Part shown: one piece after another, positions 21,407 through 31,141 of the stretch
How the letters are laid out: the number at the start of each line of letters is the position of its first letter
How positions within the stretch are numbered: position 1 is the stretch's first letter
Assembly: GCA_002081555.1 (NCBI GenBank)
Contig: MZNV01000787.1
Coordinates: forward strand, 1 to 34,444
DNA length: 34,444 nt
Direction of reading: 5' to 3'
Origin: Protostelium mycophagum
Taxonomy: Eukaryota; Evosea; Variosea; Protosteliida; Protosteliaceae
The notes under the pieces: generated by a model
Seen by the model: the letters and a program-made list of their open reading frames with translations, nothing else
What the model was told of the DNA's origin: nothing
The model's database searches: none
Program-made: the position numbers and the translations under genes

Positions 21407-21900
21407 AATCCCAAATAAAGGATTTTGGTTTGAGGCAATGTGTGGATAATATTCTTGGCAAACACCCAATCTTGTGCATAAAACATCCAAGCACAAGCTC
21501 ACACCCAAGGCATTGCAACACTTTGTTTTTCCAGTCACAAATCATGTGATTACTTTGACTGCTTGAAAAATTGGTTGACAACAAGGTCTCCTTCATGTTT
21601 CTTCATAACATATTAATAAACATTATTTTCTGATGTTGCACTGTGATCAGCTCCTGCAGGAAGAGGTTTGCTGCTGGTGCAGTGCCACTGAGCTCTGGGG
21701 TGATGTTGGAAATCAATTAACGTTCCGGAGGCATTGACCTGATAAAATACAGTTCAATCGATTCCTTGGACCCTCAAAGACAGACAAGAGCTTCATGAAG
21801 CTCAGCATTGTGCTTTTTGCCTCTGGACGCACAACAACTACCCACTTCCTGCTACTTGTACACTAAAAAAACCAGTGCACGATACTTGATGAGGAATAAT
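21407..21900. other. convergent intergenic stretch
   Basis: About 490 nt between the 3' ends of the dehydrogenase (+) and a coiled-coil gene (-). AATAAAG near 21413 serves the dehydrogenase. I see no further gene; the open frames here have no protein character. Confidence 0.4.
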
Positions 21901-22933
21901 TTATGTCTTCTTCGATTTTTTGGTGCCTCTTGTTGGTTTTGGAGCATCATCTATATCCTCTTCCTCTCCCTCTTCCTTGTTCCTGCTACTTCTCCTTGGT
22001 TTTGCTTCTGGTTTTTTTTCGGCGGTTTTCCTCTTTTTCGGCGATTTTTCCTCTGGTTTCTCCTCAGAACTCCTCTTTTTGGGTGATTTTCTTGGTGATT
22101 TTTTGGCCTTTTCTTCAGAACTTTCCTCCACCATTTCCTCGGAATCGTCCACCCCCTTCTCTTCAGCACCCTCTGAACTCTTTTTCCCCCGCTCCTTCTT
22201 CCTCCTCTCTTGTTTCTCTTCTACCTTCTGCCTGCTCCTTCCTTTCCTTTCGCAGTCCTCCTTCTCTCTGTCATTGTGCTCATTGGGTGACTCTGGCTTT
22301 CGATTCATCTTCTCGTCCGCTTTTCGGAGGTTTTGCTTCTCTTCTCTCTGCCGTTTTTCTTCGTCCGTGTAGAGCTGCTCGCCTTCTTTCCTGGAATCTT
22401 CCTTCTTGGTGTCCTGGAAATGTCACTTCAAGATTCAGGAAAGTTTCTGGGAAATTTCACTCACCCCGCGGGCGTTGGCTTTGAGAACCATGATCGCATT
22501 TTCCAGTTGTGCGATTTTCTCTGCGGAGGCTCTGCTGTTCGATTCGATTAATTGTTCCTTTTTCAACAACTGCTCATTTCAGAACAAGTCTCATCATGAA
22601 TGTCAACCTCTTCTTTGTCGACGTTGATCTGCCATTCTAGCTGTTGAACCTTTGTGGACCATCTTGCTAATGATTCCTCCATCTCTGCTTGAGTCATCTT
22701 TTCTGCATTGCATTTCGCAGAGAGTCCGGTCATCTGCTGGAGATTAGTTTTGAAGACGTCATCTACACGCTCACATCGGTGGATTCTGGGTCTACGAATA
22801 AATCCTTTGCTTGCTTTGAAAGAACTTCCACCTCTCTCGGGTCGAGTTCTTTGATCTCATGAGGCTCTTCTTTTTTCCTGGAGTTATCTTGGAACATCTC
22901 TTTGCTTTTTCCGGTGTGGATGTCGCTCATCAT
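21901..22933 (-). CDS. charged coiled-coil protein with Lys/Glu-rich tail
   Basis: Four exons: 22933-22775, 22736-22608, 22572-22465, 22413-21901; 302 residues. I recognise no family. Residues 1-130 predict coiled coil (EVEVLSKQAKDLF; MEESLARWSTKVQQLEW; SAEKIAQLENAIMVLKA). The C-terminal 130 residues are a very low-complexity Lys/Glu/Ser region with repeated KSPKK and RRSSRNKEEGEEEDIDD units, suggesting a nuclear or chromatin-associated disordered tail. Two acceptors are ambiguous CAGCAG or GAGCAG tandem sites, so variants differing by one residue are possible. The real start could be upstream: an in-frame stretch EYIDTAAE precedes the ATG and would need an extra exon. It shares its strand and general character with the next gene upstream. 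Confidence 0.65.
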
Positions 22934-23118
22934 CTCAGCAGCAGTGTCTATGTATTCCTTTGTTCGTTCAGCATATTAATACGAGATTTCGGGGAGCCAA
23001 ACGCTTGTTAGACCTGTAGCTTTTCTGCACCATGTCCGTTTGTTTATGTTATTTTCGTTTGTGACTGTACGCCAAAAACACCACAAGAATTCTCTATACT
23101 CCTACACCGAGCCAAAAT

Positions 23119-23969
23119 CTAAAACGAAAATGGCCCGAAGGATTGACTCACCTGGCCCCTTCTCTTCTTTTCTTCGCGGTCGTCATTCTTGATTGGATTC
23201 CTTCCTCCTTTTCTATAATCTATAGCGTCCTCGTAATTCCATCCTTCTGGTAACTTTGGGTTCGGACCATCTTTGATCTTTTTGTTCTTCTCTGTCTCGG
23301 ATTTATCTTCATCGTCTTCATCATCCTCTTCGTCATTCTTGTCGTCGTCTGATGAATCAGATGGCACGGACATGTCTCTGGATTTCTTTTCAGCCTTTTT
23401 TGCTGGTGGCTTTTCTGAAACATCATCTTGTTCCAAGTCTTTCTGCTGCTCTTCATTGTTTCGTTCTGTTAGAGTCTTTTCCCTCTTTTTTTCAACCTCT
23501 TCGTCTCGAATCACTCTCTTATCATCAAAGAGGTTCTCTTCTGATACTGCAGGGAGACCTCTTCTGGCGTCCTCTAATTGTTGCTTCAGAGCTTTGATCT
23601 CAGCTTTATGCTTGTGTAATTCCGTCTCCATATCGATGACGAGGAGTTGCTGATTGTTTTGAAGCGACAGTTGTGCCATCGTGCCAGCTGATTTTAGAAT
23701 TCCTTCCATAGAGGTGATCTGAGCATTGAGCTGTCCCTGCTGAGTTCAAATTACAAATATGATCACTCACGTCATTGACATCCTTTTCGTGGCTCTGAAT
23801 CAATGCTGTTGTTTCCTTCTCTGCTTCTTCCATAGCGGACTTCAATGAATTAACTTCCTTCGTTAACTCCTCACATTCCTTCGTCTTTTCGTCGAGTTGT
23901 GACTTCAGAGAGTCCTAAAGACATCAATAAGAGAACAAGTTTTTGTTGTACCTCTGAATCCTTGGCCAT
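23119..23969 (-). CDS. acidic coiled-coil protein of unknown function
   Basis: Three exons: 23969-23952 (18 nt), 23914-23771, 23739-23119; 260 residues. The N-terminal 110 residues are coiled coil (LDEKTKECEELTKEVNSLKS; MAQLSLQNNQQLLVIDME; IKALKQQLEDARRGL). A long acidic stretch with DDDKNDEEDDEDDEDKSETE follows, then LPEGWNYEDAIDYRKGGRNP, a short segment that looks more ordered. The model ends by reading through a consensus GTGAGT donor after KKRRGQ to a TAG at 23119; an intron there would move the true end, so the last 12 residues are doubtful. The intron 23770-23740 is only 31 nt. The gene is in tandem with the next coiled-coil gene, 185 nt apart. Confidence 0.62.
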
Positions 23970-24233
23970 GATGTTTTTCGAGTTCCATCCAAAATGTTTT
24001 GAGATTTCTGCCAAATTTCAGTGTTTGTGAGATGGCCGAAAGTCTAGGAGCTTTCAAACTATGATCATCCTGTGTAAATACGGAGGGCCACCCTATTTAT
24101 GAGCCTGGTGATTCTTTGATGTATAATATAAATCAAAATAGTATTATATTGCAGGATTTTTTCAAAATGGAAGCTGCAAGTGTTGTAAATCTCGATTAAT
24201 CGAAGATTTTCCTGGCCTATTTTCTCGACAACC

Positions 24234-25993
24234 ATGGACGAAGATCAAGTCCGGATGGAGGACGATAACGTGGAAACATCGCAAACAGATTCTACCGATA
24301 TAGAACCAGCTGTTGCAGGTCTGTTGAAGCTTAATCTTCATGATATCATCCAGACACGGAAGCGTTGTTGTAGCTTAATCCGGTGTGATGATATCGTTGA
24401 ATTTGGTTAGAGCAACCGAATGGAAATCAAGAAGAAGAACAGGGAACATCTGAATCACAAACCACCCAAAATGACGAGGATGGTACAACAGATGTGACTC
24501 AATTGAAGAAGGACTTCATGTCCAAGTACGATGCTGGGCGTTACGATGAAGCGGAGAATCTAATCAAGAGAGCCATCGTTTTGGCCCCACAGGTGATAAT
24601 CAGTATCATCTTCAATCTGACGGCGACAGGACTCTGATAGCCTTTATAATTACGCCACCTTTCTGCACGAAATCAGGCGTGATAACAAATCAGCCGAGTC
24701 GCATTACACCCGCGCCATCGACGCAAATCCCTCTGATGTAGAGATTATCAAGAGTTTCGCATTCTTTCTGAAGAGCATCGGCGAATTCAGCAGATCAGGC
24801 GAATACCACAAAAAAGCCACAGAGATTAATCCTAACGACGCAGAAGCTTTAAATTTATACGCTCAATTTCTGAAAGAGGTGAGCTTCTCCGATGGCTTTT
24901 CTGATGTATTCAGGTTGAGAAAGAATATGAAGAAGCAGAGAAGTATTATTTGAAAGCAATAGAGGTAAATCCAAATAATGCCAAATTGTCCAACAATTAC
25001 GCGCAATTCCTGAAGACAGTGCGGAAAGACAACACGAAGGCGGAGGAGTATTTCATCAAGGCGATAGAGAGCGAGCCCAAGCACACGGTAGCCTTGAATA
25101 ATTACGCACAATTTGTGAAAGAGGTAAAATATTTCCATGCTTCGTTCTATGCAACGAGTGTAAACGTCCTAGGTGAAAAAAGACGTGGCCCAGGCCGAGT
25201 CACTGTACAGAAGAGCCATTGAATCTAGTCCAGACCGCATTGATATCTTGTACAATTTCATAGTGTTTATGTTGCTCACCAAGAAGGATTATCAGGTTAT
25301 TTTCTAGAATCGTCAAAAATCCTTCTGAAAACATCAGGAAGCAGAACAATTGCTCGCGAAAGCGCTTCAGCTGGAACCCAATCACGTTCCAACGCTGTTG
25401 CATCAAGCCCAATATCTAATATATATCAAGAAGGAGGATATTCTGGGTGAGGCAGCGTTTCAAAAGGCCCTGAAGTCTGATCCCACCAATGTCGACGTGT
25501 TGATCTCTTATTCCCTGTTTTTGAAAAACATCAAGAAAGACCAAGAAAAGGCGGAGAAGTACGCTACACAAGCACAACAACTATATCCTAGCAACCCCCG
25601 CGTACAACAAATGATCAACACTATTAGAAAGGGTAGGTTCTTAACTTACGTTGACTTCTGATCAATTACAGACCGCTTAAGTCCTGACCTGCGACGGAGG
25701 AATGTTCTGCAGGAAATTGACCATTCTGCAAGTTTAGGAAATTTGAAGTTGTCGAATGTAGACAAGTTAGAAATCCCCTCAAACTCTGGTAAAGCTCTTT
25801 CACCCCTTATCCCCGGCTCCCCAAAGTGAGTTTTCTTCGAAATTTCCTACGGATCCCTAACGTGTACAGGCTGGGTGACACTCAGAAACTAGAGGGCGAC
25901 AAGATTAGACCGAGTACACCCATGTTGGGGTGAGCTCATTGTAGATAGACGTGTTTTGACATTTTCAGACGCGTCAGCAACTCGATTTCTTAG
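24234..25993 (+). CDS. TPR-repeat protein
   Basis: Nine exons: 24234-24318, 24411-24592, 24630-24878, 24914-25123, 25173-25295, 25338-25632, 25672-25825, 25870-25929, 25969-25993; 460 residues. An acidic N-terminus (about 70 residues) is followed by about nine tandem helix pairs of about 34-35 residues, with the recurring pattern AE.YY.KAIE.NP....LNNYAQFLK, the signature of tetratricopeptide or related superhelical repeats. The C-terminus is Ser/Pro-rich (IPSNSGKALSPLIPGSPK). It probably works as a protein-interaction scaffold. Exons 3, 4 and 5 begin and end in phase 0 near the same place in the repeat (after YAQFLKE, YAQFVKE and KKDYQ), which points to growth by duplication of exon units. 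The first intron (92 nt) contains GTTGTAG. Confidence 0.85.
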
Positions 25994-26162
25994 ATCTTGT
26001 CCACGTGGCAGCATTCTACAACTCATACACCCACACGTGATCTTGCCGAGCCGTTCAGGGTTATAAATGCGTCAAAATAGTAACACGCTCCTTTATTCAA
26101 GAATTGTTTTCGTCAAATGACTTTTTCGAACAGATTTTTGTACTTTTTCACAAAGGAAGGCC

Positions 26163-27799
26163 TCATACGGGGGCCATCTCTACGTCTTGCGTCTTGATTG
26201 CCACTTCTTCTACTTCTTCGGTGACCATGGCTGGTGCTGAGCGACTTCCTCCTGTCTTTGAGCTTGTAGCCTTGGACCATCCCAAAGATGCCCATCTGTT
26301 ACATTTAACATAAAGACTTTTAAGACGAAGGATTCTGACCTCTTTAGACTTGCGAAAGGCAGATAAATATCGATGGTGAGCATCCTGAATATTCTCAGAA
26401 ATGTCAAGGAAAATTCGTAAACTGACCTGGCTATGATGGTGAGGCAGGCGACCACTCCTACCTTGGCTAAATATAGATCAATTCCTGGAATAGCTTGTAC
26501 ATTCGAGGCGAAGGCGAAAATATTCGTGACCAACAAAACGGCAGCCACTCCCACGACCTTATATGTCAACTGTCTCGGTCAGAATTTTCAAGGAAATTTC
26601 ATCGAAATTCACCCTGCGGATGCGGCCGCTCAGTTGTGGCGGCATCAGTCTGCATAACCTCACGCCAAAGATCATGAAGCCAACACCCAGCAGAAGCCAA
26701 ACGAAGGCAAACCACGTGACCATGCCGACGAAAGCGTAGAGATCCTCTTTATTTTTCACACTGTACTGTACAAGTAGCATCTACAACGGTCAATATTTTG
26801 GCGGGAAATAAGATTACGTACGAAAACGATGAGGGTGATGTAACCGCAGACGGTCAATACGGCCATCAAAATCTTAACCCTTCTCATTTTGGAAATCTAC
26901 AATGCGTCAGAAAATGTGAGGGGTGATGACGTCACCTGGCCCAAGATGTCCTCAAAAGTTACGTTGCTCTGGTATGCAGAGTTAATTTTCTTCAACATCT
27001 GTTCTTTCTTCAATTTGATTAAGATGGCCTGGTAGAAATCGATCCTATATGCTTTCAGTCTTGAGAGGCAAATGTATCTGCGGCTGTGCCAGCTGTTTTG
27101 ACGGAAGATCGTCATTACCAGTAAGAAAGCAACACGCTGAAGATCAAGACGAGATTGGGAGTCTCGATGTAAGTGAGCACTTGGAGGGCCATCGGGTTCC
27201 CTACACCCCAGATTCCTTTAAAGTCCAAAGCCCAATTTAAAAATTGAACTGTTTTAGCCGTTAAAATCTTCAGTGAAGGTAAACACTCACGAAGGATGTC
27301 GATCCACAAGACGGACAAAATGAGCCGTGTTACGAACACAGGGGCCAAGTTTTGGGCGGTCTTCTCTTTCAGAAAGTCGAGAGCGAGGCGAAATGTAACA
27401 AGAGCTAGCTCGATGAAGTAGAAGACAGAGAAGACGACTCTCATCACCACGAGTTGTTGTGTGTAACCAATGTCCAAAAAGCCTGAAGGTGTCAGATCAG
27501 GCGAGATGACATTATCTTACTCTTCCCGCAGAGACTTCCGCCAGTGGCATCTACCGTGTTGATGAAACTGTGTAATGTTAGCTGACTCACTGCTTGGTTC
27601 ACATTTACCCTCTTAAGCACCTACAAGCTCCAGACAGCAGACAAATACCGTTTGTGTGGCACTGCGATGAGCAGTGAGGAATCACCGCTGGTGTTGTACT
27701 TGTCGTTCCATTTATAGAACTTCCAGAAATCGATGACGTGCTGGTCTGCGCTGCTACAAGTACAAAGAGGGTGAGAGCGAAGAGAGCTCTTGTGGCCAT
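26163..27799 (-). CDS. seven-transmembrane protein of unknown family
   Basis: Eleven exons: 27799-27758, 27740-27649, 27609-27521, 27482-27291, 27248-27119, 27092-26936, 26896-26822, 26780-26613, 26569-26427, 26384-26340, 26295-26163; 421 residues. A hydrophobic leader MATRALFALTLFVL is followed by an extracellular-looking domain of about 65 residues (HVIDFWKFYKWNDKYNTSGD), then seven hydrophobic segments, including MRVVFSVFYFIELALVTF, VLIFSVLLSYCW, ILMAVLTVCGYITLIVFM, WFAFVWLLLGVGFMIFGV, VVGVAAVLLVTNIFAFAS and VGVVACLTIIA, and a Ser/acidic cytosolic tail. The topology fits a GPCR-like or intimal-thickness-receptor-like protein; I cannot name the family. The joint between exons 1 and 2 is uncertain (17- or 23-nt intron); intron 27118-27093 is 26 nt. 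The acceptor before exon 8 is CGTTGTAG. Confidence 0.75.
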
Positions 27800-28417
27800 C
27801 TCTGGTGTTGGGTCGATTTTATGGTTCGTTTTCGGCGTTGAACAGGTTGGTTCCGCTCTCCCTATGAACCGCCGACTTTTCGAACGTGTCAACCTTCCAG
27901 TTTTGTCAGGGACACTTCTAATCAATATTTCTCGATTTAATAGGGACGCCTGCAAAGATATTTTGGCAGCACCAAAGAATTGGATGACAGCGATCCGCGG
28001 ATTTGGGCTCGTAAGGTAGATGAAGACGTCTCCATCATTAAACTCACGCATTCCCCAAGGATTTAATCATCCCTATAAGACAGTACTATGAACCATCCCA
28101 GTTTCCTTGGGGATATGGTCATTCTTCACCGTAAAAATTATAAAATTCTGTCTGCTTTTCTGTTAATATTATAAAAAATATGCAGATTTAGAATACTCGT
28201 CAGACAGCCCAAATTCGACCACACAATATCAACAGCAATTTTTATCATGAACCCAGCACTTTGATTTTTGAATAGATTTTTTCATTTTTGAGATTGGCTT
28301 GAAAAAGTCTAACACGACTGTAATGATTTTGTCCCTGTCGACATTTTTAGAATTTGTTCATAGAAGATATATCATATTGGTAATTAAAATGGAATTTCAG
28401 ATTCTACAACGAGACAT
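27800..28417 (-). other. intergenic region upstream of the 7TM gene
   Basis: About 620 nt between two minus-strand genes. It should hold the 7TM promoter (near 27800-28100) and the SPF27 3' region, with a CTACAACG copy at 28404-28411. A minus-strand frame from 28051 runs in frame into the 7TM leader, but its sequence looks non-coding and it would bury the signal-like segment. Confidence 0.4.
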
Positions 28418-29286
28418 TTAATTTCCATTGGCCTTCTCTCCATTTTCTTCAGGCTTTGCATCCTCACTCTGTTGTGCTTTACTCTGCTTCAACATTTCTA
28501 TCTCTTCTTCTAAATCTCTACATACTTCCTGCAAATAGTTCATTCAACAAAATCTGAAGAGATGTAAAATGATCATTTTACCTCGAGATCCAGATTCTTG
28601 TAAATGAGATCGATTCTTCTTGCTTCTAAGTTTCGAAGCATACCACCACCAGATGTCTGTATTTCATGAGCTCACGTGTTTTCAGGATAGATTACCTGTT
28701 CATTTCTCCTCTCGAGATTGAGATCATCAATACCCTTAGTATATTCAGCGACTTCCGCTTGCAGCCTGACATTGATCAGATACGAGTTTTATAATGTATC
28801 GACCCACCTCTTCTGTATTTCCTCCAGATATTTATTGTATTGAATGCAAGCATTAGCTCCGTATCGCTGCATTAATTCCAAATTTAGGAGCCTGTTCATT
28901 AAATTAAAAAATCTGATTGATAATTAATTTTAATCTACAAACCTGAGGTTTTGGTGCTCTAATTGACTTTGGGCATTTTGCAAGGCAGATGTCCAAGCAG
29001 ATGGATCACCTTGTTTCGATTCTGGTGGTGGATTCATCTCATATCGCGATACGTCAATTGTATCCGGTTCCATTCCTTGAGCTATTCTTTCATGTTCGGC
29101 ATTGACCATTGTTGAACTGAAAGGGTCCTCTATAACTTCATATTTGGATAGATAATCCGCAGGTTTGAATCTCCTCTGCTCTTTGAAAATCATTTGATGT
29201 ATCTCCTCCTCCATATGTTCATATCCGCCATCTACATAGGGCAAAGAATCGATGGTTGAACCATACTGAGCTGTGAGCAGTTCCAT
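28418..29286 (-). CDS. BCAS2: pre-mRNA splicing factor SPF27/BCAS2
   Basis: Five exons: 29286-28943, 28891-28808, 28765-28696, 28656-28582, 28528-28418; 227 residues, close to the human 225. It is a core subunit of the PRP19/NTC complex that activates the spliceosome. Matches to the family are clear along the protein: DSLPYVDGGYE near the start, PADYLSKYE, the RYEMNPPP segment, AWTSALQNAQSQLEHQNLR, LLNLELMQRYGANACIQYN, then a coiled coil with LNLERRNEQTSGGGMLRNLE. The C-terminus is Glu/Lys/Gln-rich. Intron 28581-28529 opens with a perfect 18-nt palindrome that starts at the 5' splice site. The gene is head-to-head with the HSDL2-type gene, 106 nt between the starts, with a CGTTGTAG copy in the shared promoter. 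Confidence 0.94.
28564..28581. repeat. perfect 18-nt palindrome at a 5' splice site
   Basis: GTAAAATGATCATTTTAC begins exactly at the donor of the fourth SPF27 intron (sense strand minus). Self-pairing would occlude the U1-binding site. Confidence 0.85.
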
Positions 29287-29392
29287 GATGAAAATCGTAT
29301 CTCCTCAATGCCCTGATCTTCGCGTTGTAGAGTGACCTCCGGAAAAATCGGCTCTGAACCTCATTGCCAGAAAACAAAACGACAGAATCAAG
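29287..29392. promoter_or_regulatory. bidirectional promoter
   Basis: Only 106 nt separate the start codons of the divergent SPF27 and HSDL2-type genes, so both promoters must lie here. CGTTGTAG is at 29323-29330. No TATA box is visible. Confidence 0.6.
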
Positions 29393-30517
29393 ATGACAAA
29401 GGAGTTAAAGGGAAAGACAGTCTTCATCACAGGTGCTTGAATTTTCACTCGCGATGATTGACATGAACAGGTGCAAGTCGTGGCATTGGAAGGGCCATCG
29501 CACTGAGGTGAGCTGGTGTCTCAAACGACAATGATTAATGATCCAGATTGGCTAAAGACGGTGCCAACATTGTGATTGGTGAGTCTTTAACATTACTTCT
29601 ACTGACATGAACAGCTGCGAAATCCACGGAGGCCAATCCCAAATTGCCAGGAACCATTTATTCTGTTGCAGAAGAGATCAAGCAGGTGAGCGACAACTAT
29701 CCCTTATCATTAGATGATAGACAGCAGCTGGGTGCACAAAGTCTACCAGTGCCATGCGACATCAGAAGTGAAGAGCAGGTTACTTCTGCTGTGAAGAAAG
29801 CAGTCGAGCGATTTGGAGGCATCGACATCCTCATAAACAACGCTTCGGCCATCTGGCTCAAGCCCACCGAAGGAACTCCAATAAAGAGATATGATTTGAT
29901 GAATGAAGTCAATGCAAGAGGTTTGTCTCCCCGATTCATTTTCCCTATTTCATTGATGATAATGTAGGTACTTACATGTGTACATATCACTGCCTTCCAT
30001 ATTTGAAGGAGAGCGCACAGAAAGGAAGAAATCCACACGTATTGGTGCTGTCTCCTCCTCTCAACATGAAGCAAAAGTGGTTTGAAAACCACGTGGCCTA
30101 CACCATCGCAAAAGTGTGATTTTCTCGTTTATTCTATCCATTTAGAAGGTCTAAAATTGTTATCGTTTTATCATTACAAATAGTTTGAGACTGTTGAATT
30201 CCTTCAAAAAAAATTTTAATTTAACGATTAACTTTGATATTGACTGGTTGTAGTATGGCATGTCGATGTGTGTTCTCGGAATGTCAAGTGAGTTCCGGGA
30301 GCACGGTATCGCTGTTAACGCCCTCTGGCCTCGTACTGCCATCAGCACCTCCGCGATGAACATGATCGCAGGTGATTCTGGGTTAGAGGACATCTGTAGA
30401 ACGACAGACATCATGTCTGATTCAGCGCACATCATACTCACCAAGCCTTCAAACATCACCGGAAATTTCTTCATAGATGATGAGGTGAATCATGGTCATC
30501 AAAATGCAAAAAAATGA
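29393..30517 (+). CDS. HSDL2: HSDL2-type short-chain dehydrogenase
   Basis: Seven exons: 29393-29432, 29471-29507, 29547-29578, 29615-29685, 29728-29920, 29968-30113, 30254-30517; 260 residues. It matches the dehydrogenase half of hydroxysteroid dehydrogenase-like protein 2: KTVFITGASRGIGRAIAL, PKLPGTIYSVAEEI, GGIDILINNASAIW, SPPLNMKQKWFENH, the YTIAK catalytic motif, YGMSMCVLGMSSEF, AVNALWPRTAI and ITGNFFIDDEV. The animal enzyme carries a C-terminal SCP2 sterol-carrier domain and is peroxisomal or mitochondrial; this protein stops soon after the dehydrogenase fold and ends NAKK, with no SCP2 and no obvious peroxisomal signal. The first three exons are only 32-40 nt. Introns 1 and 3 share an identical 3' end TGACATGAACAG. 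The last intron ends in GTTGTAG. Confidence 0.92.
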
Positions 30518-31141
30518 GTTGGTATTTGGGGCATTTTTATTCAATTTCTGGTGTGCATTTCCGCAAGAAAACCAGCCAAAAACACCAAATCACAGTCCTT
30601 ACCACTTGAAATAAAGAGAATAACCTCATAGTATAAAGGTTCTTATTGACGCTGGCTTCACCATGAAGGATTTGGAGAAGTGAGTGATGAAGAAATGAGA
30701 TGTGAAGATGTCTGACATCTTCAAGATACGCCAAGCCAGGAGCACATTTGGAGATGGATTTCTTTTTGGACGAGGAAATGCCAAGGAACGCACCGAAATC
30801 CAAATTATAGAAGGGAAATGAGGATAAAAATGCCGATTGTGAAAAATTCTTGTTGATGAAACAAGATGGATGTTCCTGTGTTGTTTGCATCTGGATTCAT
30901 TTAAGTGGCAACCTTTTTTGTTCAACCGTATGTTGATTTCACGTCGCAGGTTCGTCATCACAGTTGTGATTTTTTAAACTTTGTAATATGCCAAAGATGA
31001 CGCGGAAGATGGGTACACACCGTGCAACCAATATTCGTGGGGAACTTTTCCACTTTCAAATGCGGCTGACAGGCATGTCATTGTGCCTACGGTACTTCAA
31101 AAACTCAGGCATCATTTTCAAACATCAAAAAAGGGGTCACC
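30518..31141. other. intergenic stretch, no gene supported
   Basis: About 620 nt. Overlapping minus-strand frames (30537-30890 and 30626-30961) and a short plus-strand frame from 30988 are open, but none resembles a protein family and none has clear exon borders. The right end should contain the esterase promoter. Confidence 0.4.

Noticed and set aside
21903-22484. Long plus-strand open frames rich in Phe, Ser and Leu opposite the coiled-coil gene
   Set aside because: They are the antisense of Lys/Glu-rich codons (AAG/GAA give CTT/TTC), which opens spurious hydrophobic frames.
27600-27760. An EGF-like frame (CSSQCHTNGICLLSGACRC) in the 7TM gene, following a Ser/Thr-rich stretch
   Set aside because: It ends in a stop, whereas the overlapping frame HVIDFWKF... 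splices in phase into the membrane part. The Cys pattern is a chance product of the alternative frame and an intron.
30537-30961. Two overlapping minus-strand frames of 111-117 codons
   Set aside because: They have no domain, no clear splice context and an unnatural composition. I left the region as intergenic.
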